Positions 1-9,685 of a DNA stretch of 18,171 nucleotides are shown one piece after another. Origin of the DNA: Paracamarosporium sp. OC-R06-R3 (Eukaryota > Ascomycota > Dothideomycetes > Pleosporales > Didymosphaeriaceae); assembly GCA_019828545.1 (NCBI GenBank), contig JACVRA010000096.1, forward strand, positions 149,007 to 167,177, given 5' to 3'. The notes beneath the pieces were generated by a model, which saw only the letters and a program-made list of their open reading frames with translations, was not told the DNA's origin and did no database searches. Position 1 is the first letter of the stretch, and every line of letters begins with the position of its first letter. The translations under genes were made by a program, and so were the position numbers.

Positions 1-2012
1 TATTTATTAGATTTATAAACTACTATTATAGATTTATTACTAATTTCTCTTAAATAGCACTTCCTCTTACTAGTTTAATAAAGAAAAGTTTAAATAACAC
101 CTATTAAGAGCCAGTTAAAAAAAGAGAGGAGAGTATTTAATTAAAATTAAAGCTAGAGAGTTACTAAGCTTTCTAAGACCTTAAAGACGTATTTTTTAAT
201 ATACTAATACTTACTTACTATAAGAGTAGTAGAAAGATACGTTTAGAAATTAATACTTTTAAAAAGATAATTAGTACTATTTATAGCTAATTAATCTTTA
301 AAGAGGATAGGTAGGTAATATAGTAGCCTATTAATTTCTTTTTAAAAAAACTAAATACTGCTTAGTATTATTATAATATATATAATAAAAAGCTACTTAC
401 TATTATTAAAAGTATTAAATACTAATACTAGTATTTATAAGGACAACGTTTTAAGGTCTTAATAGACTATAATAACTTATAATAGTTTATAAAGATAAAG
501 ATACTTATAAGACATTATATTTAATTTTACTTAACTTTATTTAAGTATAATTTTATAATAACTTATTATATAAAATTTATAAATCTAGTAGATAGATTAT
601 TCTAACGCCTAGACTATATACTTATAGCTAGTAAACTTAAGTAAAAAAGTAATAAAACTTTTATATAACTCTTAGCTAAAATATTATTTTAGTAGAAAAG
701 TAATAAGACTCTTATATCTATAGTTACTACTAAATTAAGTAGTATAAAGAAGTAAGATTAGGCTCTAAAGGACTAGATTTATAACTTTAAAAAAAAGAAT
801 AAGGAGATAGTAGAACCTTAGTCCTTAAAAGATTAAAAAGAATTAAAATATAAGAGTTTAAATTTATTAGAGGATAATACTAATAATTTAGTACTAAGTA
901 GTCTTAATATCTTCTATTTAAAACTAATAAAATCTAGGCAAATTAAGATAACCTAAAAATACTTAAATATAATTAAGAGCTATTATAATAGCCCTCTTTT
1001 AAGGTACTTTAATATTACTTAAACTCTTAAGTAAGTTTAACAACGTTATTACTAAACTAAAATAGCTAAAGATGTATTAAATTATATTTATAACTATAAA
1101 CGCTATTAAAAGATAATTATAAAAAAATATAAGCTATATAGTCTTCTTTAAATGCTACTTATCTTTAATAGGCCCTAGTAGTATATAATAATAGATTTTA
1201 TTATTAATCTACCTTTAAGTTAATTTATAGGAATAATATATAACGTAATTTTAGTTATAGTAGACTATTTTTTAAAAATAGCCTATTATATACCTATATA
1301 AATAGATTAGGATAGCATTAATCTAGCCTAGATATAAATTTAAGAAGTAATCTATTTATACGGTAACCTAAAAATAGTACTATTAAATAAAGGCCTAATA
1401 ATAAGATTTTACTATTAAAATATATTTTACTACTACTTAAACTTATAGTGCATTTTAACGTTTACTTTTTACTCTTAGATAGATAAATAGATTAAGTATT
1501 AAAACTAGACTTTAAAATAGTATCTTTAAATCTTTTATTCTCTTAAATAGAATAATTAAGCCTTATAAATATCTTTAGTAGAGTTTATTTATAATAATAG
1601 TTAATACTTATTAACTAACTATACTCCTTACTAGGTTTGCTTTGGCTATAACTTAATAGAGCCTAATTGGCCCTATTAGCCCTTAGAAGATAGAGAGAGC
1701 CCTAAAGGTTTTTAAATAGCTAAAAAACTACTAAAAATTAGAGTGTAAATACGTAAGAAACTTAAAGTAGTATAAAAGTACTAAAGAAGTATTATAAATA
1801 AGAAAAAATTACCTCTTAAACTTAAAGTAGGAGATAAAGTATAGGTATTAAACTAGTATATAAAGTCTATAAGACTAAGTAAAAAGCTTAATTAGAAATT
1901 CCTAAAACTAGGTATAATTAAAGAATATATTAGTTTACTATTAATAGCTTATAAAGTAAACCTACTTAAGTTAAGTAAAGTATACTTAGTATTCTACTCC
2001 TCTTTACTAGAG
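1..2012 (+). pseudogene. element A pol fragment: RNase H and integrase, RIP-degraded
   Basis: One frame (codons starting at positions divisible by 3) reads through the whole segment with only TAA/TAG stops at expected Gln/Trp sites. It opens with the RT/RNase H connection (F-I-x-F-x-N-Y-Y-x-F-I from position 3), followed by a tether and RNase H. The integrase zinc-binding domain is at 984-1106: His codons read as Tyr at 984 and 1005, and Cys codons read as Tyr at 1095 and 1104 (C-K-R-C pattern). The catalytic triad is at 1194 (Asp kept), 1386 (Asp now Asn) and 1494 (Glu now Lys). The C-terminal integrase line ending F-Y-S-S-L-L-E stops at 2012, where element C is inserted. Original product: the replication and integration polyprotein of a Ty3/gypsy element. 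It is inactive now. Element B has the same segment at 16396-18171. Confidence 0.9.
2008..2012. repeat. left target-site duplication of element C (TAGAG)
   Basis: TAGAG immediately precedes the 5' LTR and is repeated at 9260-9264 directly after the 3' LTR. Five base pairs is the usual Ty3/gypsy duplication length. Confidence 0.95.
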
Positions 2013-2181
2013 TGTTATAAGTACACGGGACACCAACAGGGGACCAGCAAGCAGTGATGCAAAAGGCAAGAGGCCTAAAGGAATAAAATAAAGAATAGGC
2101 TATAAGCATTAGAATTACTAAGGTCCAACGTTACGTAATCATTCCCCCGCTAAGGAAAGGTTCTCCTTAGAGAACTATAGC

Positions 2182-2212
2182 TTAGTAGGAGAACCAAAGG
2201 TTCTCCTACTAA
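2182..2212. repeat. 14-bp perfect inverted repeat with 3-base loop in the LTR
   Basis: TTAGTAGGAGAACC at 2182-2195 is the reverse complement of 2199-2212, with loop AAA. The same palindrome with one mispair occurs in the solo LTR near 9858-9890, and a more disrupted version near 8921-8953. A shorter related GTTCTCCTTAGAGAAC palindrome lies just upstream near 2160. It lies in the part upstream of the TATA box, so it could be a dimeric protein-binding site or an RNA hairpin. Its role is unknown. Confidence 0.8.
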
Positions 2213-2352
2213 AAGGCAATTCCCCCGGGATAACAACGTTAGCCCAGGAGGACGAAGGATAGGACGACTAGTATATAGTCTAAGAAGATCTCTATACTTT
2301 TCCTATTCTTTATAGTTAACTTAACTTATAGTTAAATTGTAAGCACTTCTTT

Positions 2353-2360
2353 TATATAAG
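2353..2360 (+). promoter_or_regulatory. LTR TATA box (TATATAAG)
   Basis: TATATAAG lies 340 bp into the LTR. It is conserved at the matching place in the 3' LTR (9084-9091), the solo LTR (10026-10033) and the inverted divergent solo LTR (15166-15173, minus strand). The conserved block around it survives in a subfamily whose upstream half has diverged completely, which supports a promoter role. Transcription would start roughly 25-30 bp downstream, dividing U3 from R. Confidence 0.7.
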
Positions 2361-2528
2361 AATAATTAGTCTTTAACTACTACATTGCTAAGTATTACTA
2401 TACTTAGTTAAGCTTTCTATACCTCTTTGCTAAATACGCTTTTCTATTACTAAAGCCTATAGCTCTATTGTAATTAAATCCTACCGCCTTAGTATAGATT
2501 AGACTAGGTATATAATACCCCATTAATA

Positions 2529-2634
2529 CTTTAACTACTTAATATTAGAAAATATAGTAACACTGTTAAGCTTGTAAGCGTCTTGGGCTACTACTAAAAG
2601 CGCAGCTTTAGGGCCAACGACAAACGCGGCTACA
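2529..2634 (+). other. element C leader between 5' LTR and gag
   Basis: This short leader should contain the primer-binding site directly after the LTR. The sequence there (CTTTAACTACTT) shows no recognisable complement to a tRNA 3' end starting TGG, and RIP may have erased it. Nothing else was recognised. Confidence 0.4.
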
Positions 2635-4533
2635 ATAATAGCATAGTAGGCCAATGCGATCTAGTAGCTAAAAGAATAGCTAAAATAGATTATAGCACAA
2701 CTATAGGTATAAAACTAAGGCCTATAGACCTAGAAGGGAACTTTTAAAATCCTAGAGCTGTTTAATAGAACGCCGTCTAAGCTTAAACCCTTCTTAACGA
2801 ACGTAGAACTATATATATACAACTATAAAATTAATATAGACTATAATAAGATCCTAGTAGCCGGTATATATATAATAGGCGATGCTACTAAATAGATGCA
2901 ACTACTAGAGGACAACTATTTAAAGGAAAACAGGAAACTTAAAAACTACTCCTCTAAAATATAAGAAATCTTTAAGGATTAGAAGACGTTTAAGGAAAAA
3001 ATTACTATAATATTTAAAGAAATTAATAAAAGAAAATAAGTAGAATAATAGATCTAATATCTTAAGTAAACTAGATTAGTAGGAAAATATACTACTATAT
3101 TTAAACGCCTTAAAAATAAGATAGATTAGAATAACGACCTACTTTAGTTAGTCTACTATAACGGATTAAAGGAGTTTGTAAAGGATAGGCTAGTATACTA
3201 CGTAGAACCTAAGGATTTAGAGAAACTAATTAAGGTATTAATTAAAATTAATAACTATCTATACAAACGTAATTAAGAAAAATGGGATGATACTTAAGGA
3301 ATACTATTAACTAAAGTTAATAGTTATAAAAAATAGAAACGCTGCAACTAGGACGGAGACATTATTATAGTAAATAAAGCTTAGGATTAAAAATAAACTA
3401 AACCCTAGAAAAGGGGTAAATAGAACCTTAGTATATAAGACAAGAGATAAGAATACTACTAAAATAGGGTATATTTAACGTATAGAGAGAAGGAACACTT
3501 TAAAATAGACTATTTAAAAAACTAGGTTAAGGCTAGGAAAAGGGCTAAAGTTGTAAAAGTAAAGATAGTAAGTTTAAGGCTAGGAATACCTCTACTACCC
3601 TATAACGAGCCTAAAGAACCCTAGGAACCTATAGGTTAGGAGGTTATAAGGGCTAATAATCTTTAATAAGAAATATAGGTTAACACTATAGAAGAGGAAA
3701 TTACTACCTAAATCTATTAAGATATATACTAGGTATATAACGAAGAAACCTATAGGGCGTTTAACTATTAAGGGAAGATAAGAATCCTTAGGACGTACGC
3801 CTATAAGACCTATAAATAGGCTAAAGAATAACAAGGAATAGTATTAATACTAGTATAGTAAATATAGGTAAAAGAAGAATACTATAAGATAGAATAGTAG
3901 TACTATACTAAGAGTACCTATACTCTATACTAACTAGTAGAAAGACTAGCTAGGGTAACCCTAGAAGACTATAATTATACTAGGGTAGGAATTAAATAAT
4001 ATAAGGTTAAGCTATACTATATATACTATAAAGAGGAATAGGGGATAGCGTATATATACCTAAAATAGGTAAAGTACTTTTTATACGTCTACCCCTTACA
4101 TTAAGACTAGAAACACGCAACTAAGACATAGCTAATAGGCTTAAAAGGTAACGTAATAGAAGTATCTTATATATATAACGTTTAGAAATGCCTATTATAA
4201 GACAATCCTATTTATATAGCATATAATTAGAGGGACTATAAAAGAAAAAAATGCCTAAGATACCTAACAGAAAAGGAAGCAGCAGCCTAAAAATTCTATA
4301 GGCAAGAATATAAAGCCTTAAGGCGCTAGGAATGCCTTATAAAGAACTGCCACCATTACGGGGAAGATAACCCTACCTTAAAGGGGGAAAGGATTAATAA
4401 ATTTATAAGTAAGTACGAGCTCAAGTACCTTAGGCTATAGATAGCTAAAAACGAATAGTTAATATCCGCACAGTCAAAAAACTAATAGGCCACTAGGCCA
4501 AAGGCCAGGCTAGTAAGGGTATAATAATAGTAA
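2635..4533 (+). pseudogene. gag: element C gag with a long C-terminal extension, RIP-degraded
   Basis: A single frame (codon starts at positions of remainder 1 modulo 3) runs from about 2581 to 4533 with only TAA/TAG stops at probable Gln/Trp codons. The start codon is lost, and ATA at 2635 or 2638 may be former ATG. A Gln-rich N-terminal stretch is followed by a capsid-like region containing F-N-R-T-P-S-K-L-K-P-F-L (near 2760) and other retrotransposon-Gag-like lines. A CX2CX4HX4C zinc knuckle lies at 3472-3513; its three Cys codons now read Tyr (TAT) and its His is intact. Gag normally packages the RNA into particles. Unusually, the frame continues some 340 codons past the knuckle, with Cys and His residues around 4177-4370. 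Pol follows in the -1 frame. The extension has no function I recognise. Confidence 0.85.
4476..4482 (+). promoter_or_regulatory. candidate -1 ribosomal frameshift heptamer A-AAA-AAC
   Basis: In the gag frame the codons read TCA-AAA-AAC, so the heptamer A AAA AAC is exactly in the phase required for a -1 slip. The frame entered at 4482 is the pol frame. It lies near the end of gag and about 130 bp before the protease motif. Short GGCC repeats downstream (4488-4506) could form small stems but are not convincing as a pseudoknot. An A-rich heptamer in AT-rich DNA can occur by chance, so this is a candidate only. Confidence 0.4.
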
Positions 4534-7500
4534 AATAAGCTACGAAGGACTTAAATGGAAACCTATAGTTAATAAAAACTATTATAATTAAAGGATTTTA
4601 AGTAACGGCATTAATTAACCTAGAAGTAATAGGATGCCTAATCTCTAAAGACGTAGTTAAAAGGCTAAGATTGCCTTACTAAAGAAAAGACTAGTTAGTT
4701 AGGTTAGAAATGGTAGACAGAACGCTATTATAAGAGTATAAAAAAGAGTATTTATAGTTAGAAATCCTACCTCTATTAGTAAGCCTTAAAGGATTTAAGA
4801 GCCAACACTAGTTTACTATTATATAAATAGAAGCTATAGAAGCAATTATAGGGTATAATTGGCTTTAGAAATATAACCTAGTAATAGACTAGAAGAAATA
4901 AACAATTATAGCTAGATGAGCTACGCTAACAATAAATAGAGCAAGACAGCCCTAAAAGGAATAAGTTAAAAGAGTATTTCCTAGAATAGGCAATAAGGTT
5001 CAAGAGATCTCTAAAGCCAAAATGGCAAGACTTATAAAAAAGAAACCTTAAAATGCTAAAGTAATATAGGTATAAAGATTAGATCTTTAGGTAATACCTA
5101 TACTAATAAAAATTCCGCTAGAATATAAGGAGTATATAGAACTCTTTAAAGAAAAAGAAGAAAAAGTCCTACTTAAATACTAAGAGTAGGACTATAGAAT
5201 TCTCCTAGAAGTAGGTATAAAACTATAACTAGAACGGCTAAGGCTAATATTAGTAAACTAGAAAAAGGAATTATAGGAATACTTATATAAGAACCTAGTA
5301 CAATAGTTTATCTAAGAAAGTAAAAGCCTAGCTACGTTTCCTATCCTTTAGGTACTAAAGAAAAATAGTAAGCTACGACTCTATATAGATTATAAATAGT
5401 TAAATAACGTTATAGTAAAAAACTAATACCTACTACTATTTATTATAGAGCTAATAAATAGGCTTAGAGGGGCTAAGTAGTTTACGAAATTTAATATATG
5501 TAATAGATATTACTATATATAAATAGCTAAAGGAGAAGAATAGAAGACTACGTTTAAAACCTATTATAGCTTATATAAGTATATAATTATGTCCTTTAGA
5601 CTAATTAATATACCTACTACGTTTTAGGTAGTAATTAATAAGGTATTATATAAATACTTAGATATATTCTATATAGCCTATCTTAATAATGTACTTATTT
5701 ACTCTATAGGAACTTTAGAGGAGTACCGAGAGCATATAAAGAAAGTACTTAAGAAAATAAAAAAGTATAGACTACTTTTATATTCTAATAAGTATAAGTT
5801 TTATATTACTAAAATAGAGTACTTAGGATTTATAATCTTAAAAAAAGGCGTATTTATAGATCTAAAGAAGGTAGCTGCTATATAGGAATAGTAAGAACTT
5901 AAGTTAGTAAAGAATATATAATCCTTTCTAAAGTTTATTAACTTCTACTAAAAGTTTATTAAGGACTACTCTAAAGTTATAGTACTAATAATAGACCTTA
6001 TAAAAAAGGACTAATAAAAAGGCTTTATAAAGGAAGCTAAAAAGGCATTTAAAAAACTAAAATATAGATTCCTTATAAATCTATTACTACAAATATACTA
6101 TTCTAAGAGATAGACTTACATTAAAACGGACGCCTTTAACTATATACTAGGAGTAATTCTCTTATAACTATGTAAAGATAGGAAATAGAGACTAGTGTTC
6201 TACTATTTTTATAAGTTCTTAAGAGTAGAACTAAACTACGACGTTTATAATAAGAAACTACTAGTAATAGTAGATGCCTTTAAATAGTAGGAAGTATAGT
6301 ATATAGGTATACTATATTAAATAAAGGTTTAAATAGACTACTAGAACCTAATAAGCTTTACTACAACTAAGAAATTAAATTAATAATAAATATAATAGGT
6401 AGAGTTCCTTACGAACTTTAACTTTAGAATCTACTATTAACTAAGAATATTAAACGGGGTAGTAGACGCCCTAAGCTAAAGATTAAATCTTATAGAAAAG
6501 GAATAGGAAATATAAACTACGCTACTAAAGGTATTAAATAATAGTATACTATAGTATAACTAACTAAGGGAATAATACTATTAGATAAATCTAAAATACT
6601 AAATATACTAAATAGAAGTGTAATAAACGGTTATCCTTAACTATTAGAGGCTAAAAGTAAATAACTTCTAAGATTACGCCTAACTCTCTAAGAAATAGAG
6701 AGAGGAGTATAACTTCTACTAAATAGGGTTTAATAAAAGGGACTACTAACAAAGATAAATTATATAAAAAGGTTAAAAAGACTTTTTAGTAAGAAAGCTT
6801 TATAAGTTAAGGAAATAGAGACACCCTAGTATTAAAGAAATAATATATTAAATTATAAATAAGTATACTATACCTAGACTTAAGGAGGTAGTAAAAAAAG
6901 TAGTAGGTAACTATTTAGCCTATTATAAAAATAAGCTTAAGAGATATAAGCCCTATAGGTTACTATAACCCCTACTGCTACTAAAACGACTATAGTTAAG
7001 TGTAATAATAGACTTTATAGTAAAGCTCCTAGTATTACTATAGCTAGGATTAAAAAGGATATATAATATAATACTAAATATTATAGACTAATTAACGAAG
7101 GCAGCTAAGTTTATACCTATAAAAGAATTTATAACGGCGGAAGAACTAGCCTACAAAGTTAATAGAGTATTACTATTAAAGCATAGCGCTTTAAATAAAA
7201 TTATTATAGATAGAGATAAGCTCTTTACGTCTAAATACTAAAATACGTTCGTAAATACTTTAGGAATAATAAGAAAGCTCTTAACGAGTTTCTATCTCTA
7301 GACGAACGGACAAACGGAACGTACGAATTAGATACTAAAATAATACTTATAATTCTACGTAAATAAGTAGTAGGACAACTAGGTTAAACTCCTACTAACA
7401 ATATAGTTAGTATATAATAGTACTAGATTAAGTATAATAGGCTATTTACCGTACTACGTTAACTATGGGTATGAGTTAGTGGCTCATTGGGACCTAAGGG

Positions 7501-8096
7501 ACGTGGAAAGTATTACTATAGAAGCTAGAGAAAAGGCTTAGAAAATAAAGAAAATGTACCAAGTCCTATAGGATAAGATATCTAGCAAGGCCCTCTCAGT
7601 ATTTAAAAATGTAAATAGGTAAAGGATTAAGGGACTAATTTTTAAGAGGGGGGACAAAGTTTTCCTATTATAAAAAAATCTTAAAATTAAAAGGCAAAGT
7701 AAGAAACTAGACTACCTATAGGTAGGCCCCTTTAAAATTCTAGAAAATAAGGGACTAGTTACGAACAAGCTTTAATTACTAAAAGAAACTAAGATATACC
7801 TAACCTTTTATAAATTACTACTAGAACTAGTACCTCTAGATGCTTTAATTAAGACCTAGTTGGAACTAGAAGACGATAAGTACGAGGTTAAAATAATTAA
7901 GGACCTAAGAAAGATTAATAGTTAACTTAAATACCTAGTATTATAAAAAGAATAGCTAAAGTAATATAATATATAGGAACTAAAGGAAAACCTTATAAAC
8001 TATAAGGAATTACTAGAGGACTTCTAGTATAAGCGCGTAGAGATATACTTCTAGGGAAGTACAATCTAGAACCTAAAGCTAAAGGAATAGCGTTAA
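4482..8096 (+). pseudogene. pol: element C pol: protease, RT, RNase H, integrase, chromodomain; RIP-degraded
   Basis: One frame is colinear over 3.6 kb without an indel. Protease is near 4608-4880, with the active-site line A-L-I-D/N followed by G-C-L-I-S-K. RT has the first catalytic Asp at 5388 (L-Y-I-D-Y) and the YLDD box at 5679-5690, now Y-L-N-N. RNase H has T-D-A with Asp at 6129. The integrase zinc domain shows His at 6822 and a CX2C now read as Tyr at 6912 and 6921. The integrase triad is intact: Asp 7011, Asp 7209 and Glu 7317 (in N-G-Q-T-E-R-T-N). A chromodomain spans 7881-8052, starting Y-E-V and with its aromatic Trp codons mostly TAG/TAA. In life it copied the RNA to DNA and inserted it. 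The exact stop is unclear because TAG codons may be former Gln. Confidence 0.92.
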
Positions 8097-8139
8097 AATT
8101 ATAAAGGAAGTTAGAAAAGTTAAAGAAGGAAGAATTAGC

Positions 8140-8592
8140 CTATAACTAGCCTAGGTTAGTTAAGGATAAGAATAGCAAAAGAACGGACGAAGACGTAGTA
8201 ACCCTACTCTTTAAAGCCTCCTTCTTTAGGCGCTCTATTACGTTGGCCACCTAGATATTATACGCCGCGAAGGCCTATTCCTCTTCCTTAATCTTCGTAA
8301 GCTCCAGCTCTAGACAAGCGGCCTCAGCCTTTGCAGTCAAAAGAGCTAGACGTTTCTGACGCTTTTTAGTCTAAACCCGCTCCTACTCTTTCTCTAACAC
8401 CTACAAACTACATTCCGTATGGACGGCGATGCACGCTGTACACTAACCCGACGAAGTATCTACGAAGTACTTAGGAATGTTCTTCGCAACGCACAAATCA
8501 CACCGCACGGGCATCGCTAGGGCTAGATTACAAACTCCGTCAGCACGTTGATGATGATAGGCGGTTGAAGATTTCTTCAGTACCTTGGGCAT
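8140..8592 (-). pseudogene. antisense gene in element C: Zn2Cys6-like cysteine cluster plus coiled coil
   Basis: Read on the minus strand from ATG at 8592 (context AACCATGCC), or the in-frame ATG at 8514, the frame gives about 125-150 codons. Its only internal stops are TAG at probable Gln positions. Numbered from the second ATG, residues 5-35 show the spacing CX2CX7(Y)X8CX2CX6C. The third Cys position is TAC, one transition from TGC. This matches fungal Zn(II)2Cys6 (Gal4-type) clusters, CX2CX6CX5-12CX2CX6-8C, allowing one extra residue in the first loop. A Lys/Glu/Ala/Leu-rich heptad-like segment follows (about residues 38-100), as in Gal4-type dimerisation coils. A TATA box lies upstream at 8661-8666. 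It sits between pol and the 3' LTR, head-to-head with the LTR, and retains far more CA/TG than its surroundings. A DNA-binding role is inferred. Confidence 0.7.
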
Positions 8593-8660
8593 GGTTAGGG
8601 AGGCTAGGGAAATCCAGAGGAGGATACTGCACTACGGGCGTGCCCAAGGGGTCATGCACC

Positions 8661-8666
8661 TTTATA
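8661..8666 (-). promoter_or_regulatory. TATA box for the antisense gene
   Basis: TATAAA on the minus strand lies about 70 bp upstream of the ATG at 8592. A pyrimidine-rich stretch (CCTCCTCTGG...CCTCCC) follows, suitable as a fungal transcription start zone. The segment keeps CA and TG dinucleotides, so the motif is unlikely to be a by-product of RIP. Confidence 0.5.
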
Positions 8667-8729
8667 CTTCCCAACTATGCCGCACGCGCTAGTCACGAGG
8701 TAACGGCAGGATATTAAGATAATAACCCT

Positions 8730-8743
8730 AAACGGGGGGGTAA
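8730..8743 (+). other. polypurine tract of element C
   Basis: AAACGGGGGGGTAA directly abuts the 3' LTR. A purine run here primes plus-strand DNA synthesis in LTR elements. The tract before the 12484 LTR also ends in TAA. Confidence 0.7.
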
Positions 8744-9259
8744 TATTACAAGTACACGAGACACTAACAGGGGACTAGTAAGTAGTAATATAAAAGGCAA
8801 GAGGCCTAAAGGAATAGAATAAAGAATAGGCTATAAGCATTAGGATTACTAAGGTCTAACGTTACGTGATTATTCCCCCGCCAAGGAAAGGTTCTTCCTA
8901 GAGAACTATAGCTTAACAGGAGAACTGAGGGTTCTCCTACTAAGAGGCAATTCTCCCGGGATAACAATGTTAGCCTAGGAGGACGAAGGATGGGACGACT
9001 AGTATATAGTCTAGGAGGATCTCTATACTTTTTTTATTCTTTATAGTTAACTTAACTTATAGCTAAATTGTAAGCACTTCTTTTATATAAGAACAATTAG
9101 TCTTTAACTGCTACGTTGCTAAGTATTACCACACTTAGTTAAGCTTCCTATACCTCTTTGCTAAATACGCTTTTCTATTACTAAAGCCTACGGCTCCGTT
9201 GTGATTAAATCCTACTACCTTAGTACGGATTAGACCAGGTACGTAACACCCCATTAACA
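8744..9259 (+). repeat. 3' LTR of element C (516 bp)
   Basis: Same length as the 5' LTR, with differences that by eye are all transitions. It begins TATTACAAGTACACG (TG to TA) and ends CCCCATTAACA. TATA box at 9084-9091. The internal palindrome is partly destroyed (AGGAGAACTGAGGGTTCTCC). Confidence 0.95.
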
Positions 9260-9264
9260 TAGAG
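9260..9264. repeat. right target-site duplication of element C (TAGAG)
   Basis: Exact match to 2008-2012. Removing one copy together with 2013-9259 rejoins the integrase frame of element A (GAG at 2010-2012 followed by CTA at 9265). Confidence 0.95.
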
Positions 9265-9483
9265 CTATATAGACCTTATAAGTTCCTCTTATACTTATAG
9301 GAGCCTATTACTAATAGCCTATACTAGTTAGGCAACGACGTATACGAAATAGACTTTATAGTTAATAGGTAATAAAAAGACTCTAGAGAATAAGAATATC
9401 TTATTAAATAAACTAGCTACAACGCTAGTAAGAACTTATAAAAGATAAAGGTATTTATTAATAGCAACGCTCTAAAGAAGTAT
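9265..9483 (+). pseudogene. element A pol continuation: integrase C-terminus and chromodomain
   Basis: The frame continues from 2012 after removal of element C. Following a linker, a chromodomain runs from 9340 (V-Y-E-I-D) to about 9483. It shows the typical order: initial Tyr-Glu, a strand ending in Y-L-I-K-W with Trp as TAA, a T-S/G-Y-N-A-S turn, then K-N-L-W-K with Trp as TAA. Chromodomains on chromovirus integrases bind methylated histone H3 tails and direct insertion to heterochromatin; that role is known for the family and only inferred here. Stops are all TAA/TAG. Confidence 0.85.
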
Positions 9484-9685
9484 TAAAAAAAGTTAAAGAT
9501 ATCTCTTAGAAGATTAACTATTAAAATCCCTATATAAAAGCGTAGAGGCTGTAGACGACCTCTAAAGAAGAGAGAGGCAAATCTTAATACTTAAAATTAA
9601 CTACTAGGGATTACTAGGGCTTACCAGGACCTATTAGACTATAATAGACCTAGGAACTTAATACTTAAGTTTTTTAAGACCTATT
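9484..9685 (+). other. element A 3' tail after the chromodomain
   Basis: The pol frame may extend for some Lys/Arg-rich codons, but no domain is recognisable. The segment ends with CTATT (9681-9685), the left target duplication of the solo LTR. Confidence 0.4.
9681..9685. repeat. target-site duplication of the solo LTR, left copy (CTATT)
   Basis: CTATT here and at 10202-10206 bracket the solo LTR. Confidence 0.93.

Larger units (their letters stand above)
2013..2528 (+). repeat. 5' LTR of element C (516 bp)
   Basis: Begins TGTTATAAGTACACGGG and ends CCCCATTAATA. It aligns end to end with the LTRs at 8744-9259 and 9686-10201 without a length change. It holds the element promoter (TATA at 2353-2360) and a strong hairpin (2182-2212). 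The final CA reads TA, consistent with RIP. Confidence 0.95.
2013..9259 (+). mobile_element. complete Ty3/gypsy chromovirus-type retrotransposon C (7247 bp), RIP-degraded
   Basis: Two colinear 516-bp LTRs (2013-2528 and 8744-9259) bound the element. Each has termini TGTTA...TAACA, with TG read as TA in the right copy and CA as TA in the left. They are flanked by TAGAG on both sides. Between them lie gag, pol (protease, RT, RNase H, integrase, chromodomain), an antisense gene and a purine tract. The order PR-RT-RH-IN places it in Ty3/gypsy, and the C-terminal chromodomain in the chromovirus branch. LTR differences seen by eye are all transitions, and both main reading frames run without indels, so decay looks like RIP rather than slow erosion. 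RIP prevents dating by LTR divergence. It interrupts element A's integrase. Confidence 0.95.

Noticed and set aside
2371..2540. CTTTAACTACT occurs both in the LTR (2371) and directly after it (2529), possibly a self-priming site
   Set aside because: Self-priming as in Tf1-type elements needs an inverted match between RNA 5' end and primer site; this is a direct repeat, and short AT-rich matches are common here.
3595..3834. 79-codon minus-strand open frame
   Set aside because: It lies antisense to the well-supported gag frame of element C, is low-complexity Leu/Ile/Phe/Tyr, and exists because TAG/TAA-rich sense codons read as CTA/TTA (Leu) on the other strand.
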